Assembly (NCBI GenBank): GCA_037126765.1
Contig: JBBCBC010000007.1
Coordinates: forward strand, 29,273,667 to 29,337,666
Source of the DNA: Stenogyne calaminthoides
Lineage: Eukaryota > Streptophyta > Magnoliopsida > Lamiales > Lamiaceae
Length of the DNA stretch: 64,000 nt
Direction of reading: 5' to 3'
Shown: piece by piece, positions 46,028-60,346 of the stretch
How the letters are laid out: every line of letters begins with the position of its first letter
Position numbering within the stretch: the first letter of the stretch is position 1
Notes under the pieces: model-generated
Database searches by the model: none
Told to the model about the DNA's origin: nothing
What the model saw: the letters and a program-made list of their open reading frames with translations, nothing else
Translations under genes and position numbers: made by a program

Positions 46028-49000
46028 TGAAGCAGTGAGACATGTAGACGACTTCAAGACGTTTCTGAAACATGGTAATAATAGGAAAACGGACACCCGA
46101 GTCAAAAGTTATGGCCAAAACAGTTTTCACCATCGAATGGCCAAAACCCCAATCACCGTTTCCAGATCCTCCATCCGACATCGATCATCCTTGCGATCAA
46201 AACTACAACAAGAACAAGAAAAACCCTACTATAGTGATTTTAAAAAAAAAAATGCCTATACTACCCACTCATATAATCCGTTGGGAAAAATGATTACAAT
46301 ATCACACGAAGGTTGCGATAGAGAAAAATATTATAATATTATTATCTAGTTGGTATGTTTTAGAGGGTCGATGAAGTTGTGAGACTTGTAGACGACTTCA
46401 AGACGTTTCCGAAACATGGTTATAATAGGAAAACGGACACCCGAGTCAAAAGTTATGGCCAAAACAGTTTTCACCGTCCAATGGCCAAAACTCCAATCGC
46501 CATTTCCAGATCTTCCATCCGACATCGCTCATCCTTGCGATCAAAATTACAACAAGAACAAGCAAAACCCTACTACATAGATCTATGAAAAAAATGCCTA
46601 TACTACCCACTCATATTATCCGTTGAGAAAAACGATTACAATATCACACGAGGGTTGTGATAGAGAAAAATATTGTAATACTATTTGGTGGGTCAGTTTT
46701 AGTAGGACGACAAAGATGTGATACATGTAGACGACTTCAAGACGTTTCCGAAACATGGTTATAATAGGAAAACGGACACCCGAGTCAAAAGTTATGGCCA
46801 AAACAGTTTTCACCATCCAATGGCCAAAACCCCAATCGCCGTTTCCAGATCCTCCATCCGACATCGCTCATCCTTGCGATCAAAATTACAACAAAAACAA
46901 GCAAAACCATACTACAGTGATCTATGAAAAAAAATATCTATACTACCCACTCATATTATCCGTTGGAAAAAACGATTACAATATCACACGTGGGTTGCGA
47001 TAGGGAAAAATATTATAATACTATCCGGTGGGCCAGTTTTAGAGGGTCGGTGAAGCAGTGAGACATGTAGATGACTTCAAGACATTTCCGAAACATGGTT
47101 ATGATAGGAAAACGGACACCCGAGTCAAAAGTTATGGCCAAAACGATTTTCACCATCCAATGGCCAAAACCCCAATCGCCATTTCCAGATCCTCCATCCG
47201 ACATCGCTCATCCATGCGATCAAAACTACAGCAAGAACAAGCAAAACCCTACTATAGTGATTTATGAAAAAAATGCCTATACTACCCACTCATATAATCC
47301 GTTGGGAAAAATGATTACAATAATACACGAGGGTTGCAATAGAGAAAAATATTATAATATTATTATCTAGTGGGTCAGTTTTAGAGGGTCGGTGAAGTTG
47401 TGAGACTTGTAGACGACTTCAAGACATTTCCGAAACATGGTTATAATAGGAAAACGGCCACCCGAGTCAAAAGTTATGACCACAACAGTTTTCACAATCC
47501 AATGGCCAAAACCACAATCGCCTATTCCAGATCCTCCATCCGACATCGCTCATACTTGCGATCAAAATTACAACAAGAACAAGGAAAACTCTACTACAGT
47601 GATCTTTGAAAAAAAATTCCTATGCTACCCACTAATATTATCCGTTGGGAAAAATGATTACAATATCACACGAGGGTTGCGATAGAGAAAAATATTATAA
47701 TACTATCTGGTGGGTCAGTTTTAGAGGGATGGCGAAGCTGTGAGACCTGTAGACGACTTCAAGACATTTTGGAAATATGGTTATAATAGGAAAACGAACA
47801 CCCGAGTCAAAAGTTATGGCCAAAACAATTTTCACCATCCAATGGCCAAAACCCCAATCGCCGTTTCCAGATCCTCCATCCGACATCGCTCATCCTTGCG
47901 ATCAAAATTACAACAAGAACAAGCAAAACCCTACTACAGTGATCTATGAAAAAAGATGCCCATACTACCCACTCATATTATCATTTGGGAAAAATGATTA
48001 CAATATCACACGAGGGTTGCAATAGAGAAAAATATTATAATACTATTCGGTGGGTCAATTTTAGAGGGACGACGCAGCTGTGAGACATGTAGACAACTTT
48101 AAGACATTTCCGAAACATGGTTATAATAGGAAAACGGACACCCGAGTCAAATGTTATGACCAAAACAGTTTTCACCATCTAATGGCCAAAACCCCAATCG
48201 CCGTTTCCAGATCCTCCATCCGACATCGCTCATCCTTGCGATCAAAATTACAACAAGAAATAGAAAAACCCTACTACATAGATCTATGAAAAAAAAATGC
48301 CTATACTACCCACTCATATTATCCGTTGAGAAAAACGATTACAATATCACACGAGGGTTGCGATAGAGAAAAATATAATAATACTATTCGGTGGGTCAGT
48401 TTTAGTGGGACTATAAAGCTGTGATACATGTAGACGACTTCAAGACGTTTCCGAAACATGGTTATAATAGGAAAACGGACACCCGAGTCAAAAGTTATGG
48501 CCAAAACAGTTTTCACCATCCAATGGCCAATACCCCAATCGCCGTTTCCAGATCCTCCATCCGACATCGCTCATCCTTGCGATCAAAACTACAACAAGAA
48601 TAAGCAAAACCCTACTATAGTGATTTTTGAAAAAAAAATGCCTATACTACCCACTCATATAATCCGTTGGGAAAAACGATTACAATATCACATGAGGATT
48701 GAGATATAGAAAAATATTATAATATTATTATCTAGTTGGTCAGTTTTAGAGGGTCGGTGAAGTTGTGTGACTTGTAGACGACTTCAAGATGTTTCCGAAA
48801 CATGGTTATAATAGGAAAACGGACACCCGAGTCAAGAGTTATGGCCAAAATAGTTTTCACCGTCCAATGGCCAAAACTCCAATCGCTGTTTCCAGATCCT
48901 CCATCCGACATCGCTCATCCTTGTGATAAAAATTACAACAAGAACAAGCAAAACCCTACTACATAGATCTATGAAAAAAAAATGCCTATACTACCCACTC

Positions 49001-50460
49001 ATATTATCCGTTGAGAAAAACGATTACAATATCACACGATGGTTGCGATGGAGAAAAATATTGTAATACTATTTGGTGGGTCAATTTTAGTGGGACGACA
49101 AAGATGTGAGACATGTAGACGACTTCAAGACGTTTTCGAAACATGGTTATAATAGGAAAACGGACACCGAGTCAAAAGTTATGGCAAAAATAGTTTTCAC
49201 CATCCAATGGCCAAAACTCCAATCGCCGTTTCCAGATCCTCCATCCGACATCGCTCATCCTTGCGATCAAAATTACAACAAAAACAAGCAAAACCATACT
49301 ACAGTGATCTATGAAAAAAAATGCCTATACCACCCACTCATATTATCCGTTGGGAAAAATGATTACATTTTCACACGAGGGTTGCGATAGAAAAAAATAT
49401 TAGAATACTATCCGGTGGGTCAGTTTTACAGGGACGGCGAAGCTGTGAGACCTATAGACGACTTCAAGACGTTTTTGAAAATGGTTATAATAGGAAAATG
49501 AACACCAGAGTCAAAAGTTATGGCCAAAACAATTTTCACCATCCAATGGCCAAAACCCCAATCGCCGTTTCTAGATCCTCCATCCGACATCGCTCATCCT
49601 TGCGATCAAAATTACAACAAGAACAAGCAAAACCCTACAACAGTGATCTAAGAAAAAAAGAATGCCTGTACTACCCACTCATATTATCCGTTGGGAAAAA
49701 TGATTACAATATCACACGAGGGTTGTGATAGAGAAAAATATTATAATACTATCTGGTGGGTCAATTTTAGTGGTACGACAAAGCTGTGAGACATGTAGAC
49801 GACTTCAACATGTTTCCGAAACATGGTTAAAATAGGAAAACGGACACCCGAGTCAAAAGTTATGGCCAAAACAGTTTTCACCGTTCAATGGCCAAAACCT
49901 CAATTGCCGTTTCCAGATCCTCCATCCCACATCGCTCATCCTTGCGATCAAAATTACAACAATAACAACCCTACTACAGTGATCTATGAAAAAAAATGCC
50001 TAAACTACCCACTCATATTATCCGTTGGGAAAAATGATTACAATATCACACGTAGGTTGCGATAGAGAAAAATATTATAATACTATCTGGTGGACCAGTT
50101 TTAGAGGGACGATGAAGTTTTGAGACATGTAGACGACTTGAAGATGTTTTCGAAACATGGTTATAATAGGAAAATGGACACCCGAGTCAAAAGTTATGGC
50201 CGAAACAGTTTTCACCATCCAATGGCCAAAACCCCAATCGCCGATTCCAGATCCTCCATCCGACATCGCTCATCCTTGCGATAAAAACTACAACAAGAAC
50301 AAGCAAAACCCTACTATAGTGATTTATGAAAAAAAATGCCTAAACTACCCACTCATATTATCCGTTGGGAAAAACGATTACAATATCACACGAGGGTTGC
50401 GATAGAGAAAAAATATTATAATACTATCTAGTGGGTCATGTTTAGAGGGATGGTGAAGCT

Positions 50461-52310
50461 GTGAGACATGTAGACGACTTCAAGACGTTTCCGAAACATG
50501 GTTATACTAGGAAAACGGAGACCCGAGTCAAAAGTTATGGCCAAAACAGTTTTCACCACCCAATGGCCAAAACCCCAATCGCAGTTTCCAGATTCTCCAT
50601 CCGACATCGCTCATCCTTGCGATCAAAATTACAACAAGAACAAGCAAAACTCTACTACAGTGATCTATGAAAAAAAATGCCTATACTACCCACAAATATT
50701 ATCCGTTGGGAAAAACGATTACAATATCACACGAGGGCTGCGATAGAGAAAACTATTATAATACTATTCGGTGGCTCAGTTTTGAGAGACGGTGAAAGTG
50801 TGAGAAATGTAGAGGACTTCAAGACGTTTCCGAAACATGGTTATAATAGGAAAACAGACACCCGAGTCAAAAGTTATTGCCAAAATAGTTTTCAACATCC
50901 AATGGCCAAAACCCCAATCGTCGTTTCCAGATCCTCCATCCGTCATCACTCTTCCTTCCGATCAAAATTAAAACAAGAACAAGCAAAACTCTACTACATA
51001 GATCTATGAAAAAAAAATGCCTATACTACCCACTAATATTATCCGTTGAGAAAAACGATTACAATATCACACGAGGGCTGCGATAGAGAAAAATATTATA
51101 ATACTATTCGGTGGGTCAGTTTTAGTAGGACGACAAAGTTATGAGACATGTAGACGACTGCAAGATATTTCCGAAACATGGTTATAATAGGAAAACGGAC
51201 ACCCGAGTCAAAAGTTATGGCCAAAACAGTTTTCACCATCCAATGGTCAAAACCCCAATCGCCGTTTCCAGATCCTCCAACCGACATCGCTCATCCTTGC
51301 GATCAAAATTACAACAAGAACAAGCAAAACCCTACTACAGTGATCTAAGAAAAAAAATGCCTATACTACCAACTCATATTATCCTTTGGGAAAAACGATT
51401 ACAATATCACAAGAGGATTGCGATAGAGAAAAATATTACAATACTATCCGGTGGGTCAGTTTTAGAGGGATGGCGAAGTTGTGAGACATGTAGACGACTT
51501 CAAGACATTTCCGAAACATGGTCATAATAGGAAAATGGATACCCGAGTCAAAAGTTATGGCCATAACAGTTTTCACCATCCAATGGCCAAAACCCCAATC
51601 GTCGTTTCCAGATCCTCCATCCGACATCGCTCATCCTTGCGATCAAAATTACAAGAAGAACAAGCAAAACCCTACTACTGTGATCTATGAAAAAAAATGC
51701 CTATACTACACACTCATATTATCCGATGGGAAAAACGATTACAATATCACAAGAGGATTGCGATAGAGAAAAATATTATAATACTATCCGGTGGTCAGTT
51801 TTAGAGGGATGGCGAAGCTGGGAGACATGTAGACGACTTCAAGAGATTTCCGAAATATGGTTATAATAGGAAAATGGATACCCGAGTCAAAAGTTATGGC
51901 CATAACAGTTTTCACCATCCAATGGCCAAAACCCCAATCGCCGTTTCCAGATCCTCAATCCGACATCGCTCATCCTTGTGATCAAAATTACAACAAGAAC
52001 AAGCAAAACACTACTACAGTGATCTATGAAAAAACAATTCCTAGACTACCCACTCATATTATCAGTTGGGAAAAATGATTACAATATCATACGAGGGTTG
52101 CGATAGAGAAAAATATTATAATATTATCTGGTGGGTCTGTTTTAAAGGGACGATGAAGCTGTTAGACATGTAGACGACTTCAAGACGTTTTTGAAACATG
52201 GTTATACTAGGAAAACAGACACCCGAGTCAAAAGTTATGGCCAAAATAAATTTAACCATCCAATGGCCAAAACCAAAATCGCCGTTTCCAGATCCTCCAT
52301 CCGACATCGC
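50461..52310. repeat. Higher-order block A in the satellite
   Basis: A run of monomers with diagnostic variants: a Tyr-Thr-Arg-Lys-Thr-Glu-coding variant (50461), an Arg-Asn-Val-Glu-Asp variant (about 50790), a monomer with an Asp-to-Val change in the reverse frame (51096), and GGATACCCGAG-type monomers (51518, 51857). The same order recurs in block B. One monomer (51436-51776) has no direct counterpart there. Confidence 0.75.
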
Positions 52311-55300
52311 TCATCCTTGCGATCAAAATTACAACAAGAACAAGCAAAACCCTACTACAGTGATCTATGAAAAAAAATGCCTATACTACCAACTCATATT
52401 ATCCTTTGGGGAAAACGATTACAATATCACAAGAGGATTGCGATAGAGAAAAATATTATAATACTATCGGGTGGGTCAGTTTTAGAGGGATGGCGAAGTT
52501 GTGAGACATGTAGACGACTTCAAGTCATTTCCGAAACATGGTTATAATAGGAAAATGGATACCCGAGTCAAAAGTTATGGCCATAACAGTTTTCACCATC
52601 CAATGGCCAAAACCCCAATCGCCGTTTCCAGATCCTCCATCCGACATCGCTCATCGTTGCGATAAAAAATACAACAAGAACAAGCAAAACCCTACTACAG
52701 TGATCTATGAAAAAAAAATGCCTATACTACACACTCATATTATCCGATGGGAAAAACGATTACAATATCACAAGAGGATTGAGATAGAGAAAAATATTAT
52801 AATACTATCCGGTGGGTCGGTTTTAGAGGGATGGAGAAGCTGTGAGACATGTAGACGACTTCAAGACATTTCCGAAACATGGTTATAATAGGAAAATGGA
52901 TATCCGAGTCAAAAGTTATGGCCGTAACAGTTTTCACCATCCAATGGCCAAAACCCCAATCGCCGTTTCCAGATCCTCAATCCGACATCGCTCATCCTTG
53001 CGATCAAAATTACAACAAGAACAAGCAAAACACTACTACAGTGATCTATGAAAAAAAAATTCCTAGACTACCCACTCATATTATTCGTTGGGAAAAACGA
53101 TTACAATATCACACGAGGGTTGCGAAAGAAAAAAATATAATAATATTATCCAGTGGGTCAGTTTTTGATGGACGGCAAAGCTGTGAGACATGTAGACGAC
53201 TTCAAGACATTTCCGAAACATAGTTACAATAGGAAATCAGACACCCGAGTCAAAAGTTATGGCCAAAATAGTTTTCACCATCCAATTGCCAATACCCCAA
53301 TCGCCGTTTCCAGATCCTCCATCCGACATCGCTCATCCTTGCAATCAAAATTACAACAAGAACAAGTAAAACCGTACTACTGTGATCTATGAAAAAAAAG
53401 CCTATACAACCCACTCATATTATCCGTTGGGAAAAACGATTACTATATCACACGAGGGTTGCGATAGAGAAAAATATAATAATACTATTCGATGGGTTAG
53501 TTTTAGAGGTACGACGAAGCTGTGAGACATGTAGAGTACTTCAAGACATTTCCGAAACATGGTTATAATAGGAAAATGGACACCCGAGTCAAAAGTTATG
53601 GCCGAAACAATTTCCACCATCCAATGGCCAAAACCCCAATCGCCGTTTCCAGATCCTCCATCCGACATCACTCATCCTTGCGATCGAAACTACAACAAGA
53701 ACAAGATAAACCCTACTATAGTGATTTATGAAAAAAAAATACCTATACTACCCACTCATAATATCCGTTGGGAAAAATGATTACAATATCACACGAGGGT
53801 TGCGATAGAGAAAAATATTATAATATTATCTGGTGGGTCAGTTTTTGAGGGTCAGTGAAGTTGTGAGACTTGTAGACGACTTTAGGATGTTTCCGAAACA
53901 TGGTTATAATAGAAAAACGGACACCCGAGTCAAAAGTTATGGCCATAACAATTTTCACCATCCAATGGCCAAAACCCCGATCGTCGATTCCAGATCCTCC
54001 ATCCGACATCGCTCATACTTGCGATCAAAATTACAACAAGAACAAGGAAAACACTACTACAGTGATCTATGAAAAAAAAATTCCTATACTACCCACTCAT
54101 ATTATCCGTTGGGAAAAAAGATTTCAATATCACACGAGAGTTGCAATAGAGAATAATATTATAATACTATCTGGTGGGTCAGTTATAGAGGGACGGCAAA
54201 GCTGTGAGACATGTAGATGACTTCAAGATGTTTCCGAAACATGGTTATAATAGGAAAACAGACACCCGAGTCAAAAGTTATGGCCAAAACAGTTTTCACC
54301 ATCCAATGGCCAAAACCCCAATCGCCGTTTCCAGATCCTCCATCCAACATCACTCATCCTGGCGAAAAAAATTACAACAAGAACAAGCAAAACCCTACAA
54401 CAATGATCAATGAAAAAAAAATACTTATACTACCCACTCATATTATTCGTTGGGAAAAATGATTACAATATCACACGAGGGTTGCGATAGAAAAAATATT
54501 ATAATATTATCCAGTGGGTCAGTTTTAGAGGGACGTCGTAGTTGTGAGACATGTAGACGACTTCAAGATGTTTCCGAAATATGATTATAATAGGAAAACG
54601 GACACCCGAGTCAAAAGTTATGGCCAAAATAGTTTTCACCATCCAATGGCCAAAACCCCAATCGCCGTTTCCAGATCCTCCATCCGACATCGCTCATCCT
54701 TGCGATCAAAATTACAATAAGAACAAGCAAAACCCTACTACAGTGATCTATGAAAAAAAAATCCCTATACTCCCCACTCATATTATCCGTTGGGAAAAAC
54801 GATTATAATATCACACGAGGGTTGCGATAGAGAAAAATATTATAATACTATCTGGTGGGTCAGTTTTAGAGGGTCGGCAAAATTTTGAGACATGTAGACG
54901 ACTTCAAGACGTTTCCGAAACATGGTTATAATAGGAAAACGGACACCAGAGTCAAAACTTATGGCCATAACAATTTTCACCATCCAATGGCCAAAACCCC
55001 AATCGCCGATTCCAGATCCTCCATCCGACATCGCTCATACTTGCGATCAAAATTACAACAAGAACAAGCAAAACCCTACTACAACGATCTATGAAAAAAA
55101 ATGCCTATACTACCCACTCATATTATTCGTTGGGAAAAACGATTACAATATCACACGAGGGTTGCGATAGAAAAAATATTATAATATTATCCAGTAGGTC
55201 AGTTTTAGAGGGACGGCGTAGCTGTGAGACATGTAGACGACTTCAAGATGTTTCAAAAATATGGTTATAATAGGAAAACGGACACCCGAGTCAAAATTTA

Positions 55301-55564
55301 TGACCATAACAATTTTCACAATCCAATGGCCAAAACCCCAATCACCGTTTCAAGATCCTCCATCCGACATCGCTCATCCTTGCGATCAAAATTACAACAA
55401 GAACAATAACAAAACTACTACAGTGATCTATGAAAAAAAAAATCCTATACTACCCACTCATATTATCCTTTGGGAAAAATGATTACAATATCACAAGAGG
55501 GTTGCGATAGAGAAAAATATTATAATCTTATCTGGTGGGTCAGTTTTTGAGGGACGGCGAAACT

Positions 55565-57075
55565 GTGAGACATGTAGACGACTTCAAGACGTTTCCGAAA
55601 CATGGTTATACTAGGAAAACGGAGACCCGAGTCAAAAGTTATGGCCAAAACAGTTTTCACCACCCAATGGCCAAAACCCCAATCGCAGTTTCCAGATTCT
55701 CCAACGGACATCGCTCATCCTTGCGATCAAAATTACAACAAGAACAAGCAAAACTCTAATACAGTGATCTATGAAAAAAAATGCCTATACTACCCACTAA
55801 TATTATCCGTTGGGAAAAACGATTACAATATCACACGAGGGTTGCGATAGAGAAAAATATTACAATACTATCCGGTGGCTCAGTTTTTGAGAGACGGTGA
55901 AAGTGTGAGAAATGTAGAGGACTTCAAGACGTTTCCGAAACATGGTTATAATAGGAAAACAGACACCCGAGTCAAAAGTTATGGCCAATACAGTTTTCAA
56001 CATCCAATGGCCAAAACCCCAATCGTCGTTTTAAGATCCTCCATCCGTCATCGCTCATCCTTTCGATCAAAATTAAAACAAGAACAAGCAAAACCCTACT
56101 ACATAGATCTATGAAAAAAAAATACCTATACTACCCACTCATATTATCCGTTGAGAAAAACGATTACAATATCACACGAGGGTTGCGATAGAGAAAAATA
56201 TTATAATACTATTCGGTGGGTCAGTTTTAGTAGGACGACAAAGCTATGAGACATGTAGACTTCTGCAAGACATTTCCGAAACATGGTTATAATAGGAAAA
56301 CGGACACCCGAGTCAAAAGTTATGGCCAAAACAGTTTTCACCATCCAATGGCCAAAACCCCAATCGCCGTTTCCAGATCCTCCAACCGACATCGCTCATC
56401 CTTGCGATCAAAATTACAACAAGAACAAGCAAAACCCTACTACAGTGATCTATGAAAAAAAATGCCTATACTACCAACTCATATTATCCTTTGGGAAAAA
56501 CGATTACAATATCACAAGAGGATTGCGATAGAGAAAAATATTATAATACTATCCGGTGGGTCAGTTTTAGAGGGATGGCGAAGTTGTGAGACATGTAGAC
56601 GACTTCAAGTCATTTCCGAAACATGGTTATAATAGGAAAATGGATACCCGAGTCAAAAGTTATGGCCATAACAGTTTTCACCATCCAATGGCCAAAACCC
56701 CAATCGCCGTTTCCAGATCCTCAATCCGACATCGCTCATCCTTGTGATCAAAATTACAACAAGAACAAGCAAAACACTACTACAGTGATCTATGAAAAAA
56801 AAATTCCTAGACTACCCACTCATATTATCAGTTGGGAAAAATGATTACAATATCATACGAGGGTTGCGATAGAGAAAAATATTATAATATTATCTGGTGG
56901 GTCAGTTTTAGAGGGATGACGAAGCTGTTAGACATGTAGACGACTTCAAGACGTTTTCGAAACATGGTTATACTAGGAAAACAGACACCCGAGTCAAAAG
57001 TTATGGCCAAAACAAATTTAACCATCCAATGGCCAAAACCCCAATCGCCGTTTCCAAATCCTCCATCCGACATCG
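55565..57075. repeat. Higher-order block B in the satellite
   Basis: Copy of block A shifted by about 5,104 bp at the start and about 4,766 bp at the end, the difference being one monomer. Diagnostic variants appear in the same order (55535, 55875, 56201, 56623, 56882). It indicates amplification or unequal exchange of a multi-monomer segment. Confidence 0.75.
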
Positions 57076-58446
57076 CTCATCCTTGCGATCAAAATTACAA
57101 CAAAAATAAGCAAAACCACCTTTCATGATGATCTATGAAAAAAAAAAAAATGCCTATACTACCCACTCATATTATCCGATGGGAAAAACGATTACAATAT
57201 CACACGAGGTTTGAGATAGAGAAAAATAATATAATACTATCCGGTGGGTCGGTTTTAGAGGGTCGGCAAAATTATGAGACATGTAGACGACTTCAATACG
57301 TTTCTGAAACATGGTTATAATAGGAAAACGGACACCCGAGTCAAAAGTTATGGCCAAAACAGTTTTCACCATCCAATGGCCAAAACCCCAATCTCCGTTT
57401 CCAGATCCTCCATCCGACATCGCTCATCCTTGCGATCAAAATTACAACAAGAACAAGCAAAACCCTACTACAGTGATCTATGAAAAAAAATGCCTATACT
57501 ACCCACTCATATTATCCGATGGGAAAAATGATTACAATATCACACAAGGGTTGCGATAGAGAAAAATATTATAATACTATCCGGTGGGTCAGTTTTAGAG
57601 GGTCGGCGAAGTTGTGAGACATGTAGACGACTTCAAGACGTTTCCGAAACATGGTTATAATAGGAAAACGGACACCCGAGTCAAAAGTTATGGCCAAAAC
57701 AGTTTTCACCATCCAATGTCCAAAACCCCAATCGCCAATGCCAGATCCTCCATCCGACATCGCTCATCCATGCGATCAAAATTACAACAAGAACAAGCAA
57801 AACCCTACTACAGTGATCTATGAAAAAAAATACCTATACTACCAACTCATATTATCCGATGGGAAAAATGATTACAATATCACACGAGGGTTGTGATAGA
57901 GAAAAATATTATAATACTATCCGGTGGGTCAGTTTTAGAGGGACGACGAAGTTGTGAGACATGTAGACGACTTCAAGACATTTCCGAAACATGGTTATAA
58001 TAGTAAAACGGATACCTGAGTCAAAAGTTATGGCCATAACAGTTTTCACCATCCAATGGCCAAAACTCCAATCGGCTTTTCAAGATCCTCCATCCGACAT
58101 CGCTCATCCTTGCGATCAAAATTACAATAAGAACAATCAAAAAACTACTACAGTGATCTATGAAAAAAAAATTCCTATACTACCCACTCATATTATCCAT
58201 TGGGAAAAATGATTACAATATCACACGAGGGTTGCGATAGAGAAAAAATATTATAATCTTATCTGGTGGGTCAGTTTTTTAGGGATGACGAAGCTGTGAG
58301 ACATGTAGACGACTTCAAGACGTTTTCGAAACATGGTTATACTAGGAAAACGGACACCCGAGTCAAAAGTTATGGCCAAAACAGTTTTCACCATCCAATG
58401 GCCAAAACCCCAATCACCGTTTCCAGATCCTCCATCCGACATTGCT

Positions 58447-60210
58447 TGTTGGGAAATTTGTATTTTAGTTTTGATGAAAGTTCCAAAACAGGTTGTAATA
58501 GGACCAGTCAGACCTGTTAGCTGACTGATGACTTAGAATCAGATTAAGATGACCTGCTGAAATGTATAGATAGCTGATGTAAAAGATAGGTCACATATTT
58601 AGTATCAGATGACCCAGATAAGGTCAGATGATCCGAAGACTAAGAATAAATCAGAAGACAAGAAGTCAGAAGATCAGGTGAAGACAGATGAACATGAAGA
58701 CTTCGGATGAACTCAAGACTCGGATAGACACCGAAGACTCGGATGATCCTCGAAGACTCGGATGAACTCAAGACTCGGATAAAATCAAGACTCGGATGAA
58801 CTCGAAGACTCGGATAAAACTCAAGACTCAAGAATAAACTCAAGACTCGGATATGACAATACACACCGAGGCTTAGAGAGACACTTGAAAATCAAAAGAC
58901 ACAAGACCTACATTCACCAGGTTTTATGTATTGAGCTAAGACAATATGAATCGAAGACTCAACAAGGTAGATCGATCGGTTACGATAAAAAGTCGGCCAC
59001 ACCGTGACAATCAAAAATATACACCGCACAAAGACCAGATCTTCTACAAAAGGAATATCAATCGCCTAACGGATAAATTATCAAAATGCCGCCTCACGCC
59101 TCAAGGAGAAAGCGACACGTGCACAAAAAGAGCTGACAATGCGGGATACTACGCTGCAGACAAAAACGACGCTAACCATGCCTACGGCCACGCCGATAAT
59201 CGGAGCACGTCATAATCATATCCTACAACCTACCTAATATAGCCCGAAATTCAAATTGCTCTCCAACGGCTCTTTGATTTTGAGGTCTATAAAATGGGAT
59301 TGCTCGAAAGGAAGAAAATTGAGACCAACAACTATCACATGAACAATTGAGCAAAGCGGAACAACATCATTAACGCAGATTCTCAAGAAGCAAAAAGCCT
59401 TCAGAATTTCAGCTCGAAGAACACCATATTTGAAGATTATTCTTAGAGTGTTCATCCCATTGGTCTTAGCAAGAAATCCTATCCACTAACATTTTGGCTA
59501 CCTAAAACACCAGGATAGATTTCCAGTTGGAACCCTCAAACATTCTTTACCCAAACGCAAGTTAGGTTAAGTTTGTTCCCGGAAGATTTCAGACTAGGGA
59601 TTCTAGTTTTCTGATTTCTAGTTCAGTTGAGTGTGAACTCGATAAACATCTGTAGAGTGTGAACTCAATAAACATCTTGGCCATCCCGTGAGGGATATAA
59701 GTCCCGCAGGTTAAGCTCGGTTAAGTTCGGTTAAGTTCAGTTAAGGTTCCCTTGTGTTAAGGGAAGAGTGGACGTAAGACGGGTTTCGTCTGAACCACTA
59801 TAAAAAGTCTTGTGTGCATTTACTTGCTTTCTTGTTGCTTTACACTATTCACACAACTGAGTTTAAAAGCGCATACATATTCTAAGTTAAGCTCAGTCTG
59901 CACCAAGCAACTGATCTGATCAGGTTGACACCTTAGTTAGCTGGTTGAAAACTGACTTAAGAATCTGAATTGATAAAACTGGTTTTTCACACGGGTTAAA
60001 ACAAGCTTCCGCACTCTCAGTTAAACTGACAGATATCAAGCTGATCTGCCCTCAGGCACTCAGTAAGATAGAACATCAGTCTAAACTGATACACTAGCAC
60101 TCTAATCGGGTAATCTGCAAATCACACCTGATCCGCACGAAAAGTTTTTTAAGTCTATTCACCCCTACCCTCTAGACTTCCACCCTCACAAAACCCGTTC
60201 GGGACCTACA
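58447..60210 (+). repeat. 5' LTR of element 5
   Basis: 1764 bp, TGTTGGGAAA to GGGACCTACA. GAAGACTCGGATGA repeats occupy 58680-58860 (the eroded form of GAAGACTCAGATGA). TCCAACGG at 59262-59269, TATAAAA at 59288-59294. The initial TTTTGATGAAAGTTCCAAAA resembles the start of the 43.5-kb unit. Confidence 0.9.
59262..59294 (+). promoter_or_regulatory. Core promoter of element 5
   Basis: TCCAACGG (59262-59269) then TATAAAA (59288-59294), 18 bp apart, the same spacing as in the 43.5-kb unit. Confidence 0.65.
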
Positions 60211-60212
60211 AG

Positions 60213-60224
60213 TGGTATCAGAGC
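60213..60224 (+). promoter_or_regulatory. Primer-binding site of element 5
   Basis: TGGTATCAGAGC, a perfect 12-base match to the complement of the initiator tRNA-Met 3' end, two bases after the LTR and followed by AGTGGTTC. Confidence 0.95.
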
Positions 60225-60346
60225 AGTGGTTCTACAGACCACTGGCTTTGAGTATCATCGATTCTTGAGGAAGAATCTTTGTGGTCATTTGAACAGATCT
60301 TGAAAAACCATTTTTCAAAACTCATTCGTTTTCAAAATCACTCATC

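Larger units (their letters stand above)
46028..58446. repeat. Satellite array segment 5, ~36 monomers
   Basis: Longest uninterrupted stretch, about 36.5 monomers. Many monomers keep the same short open frames on both strands, and length is close to 340 bp throughout. Subfamilies recur: 50461-51290 resembles 55565-56395 (offset about 5,104 bp, 15 monomers), and 51360-52380 resembles 52380-53400 (offset about 1,020 bp, 3 monomers). The 1.36-kb tetramer of segment 1 is not evident here. It ends at CATCCGACATTGCT, where element 5 begins. Confidence 0.96.
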
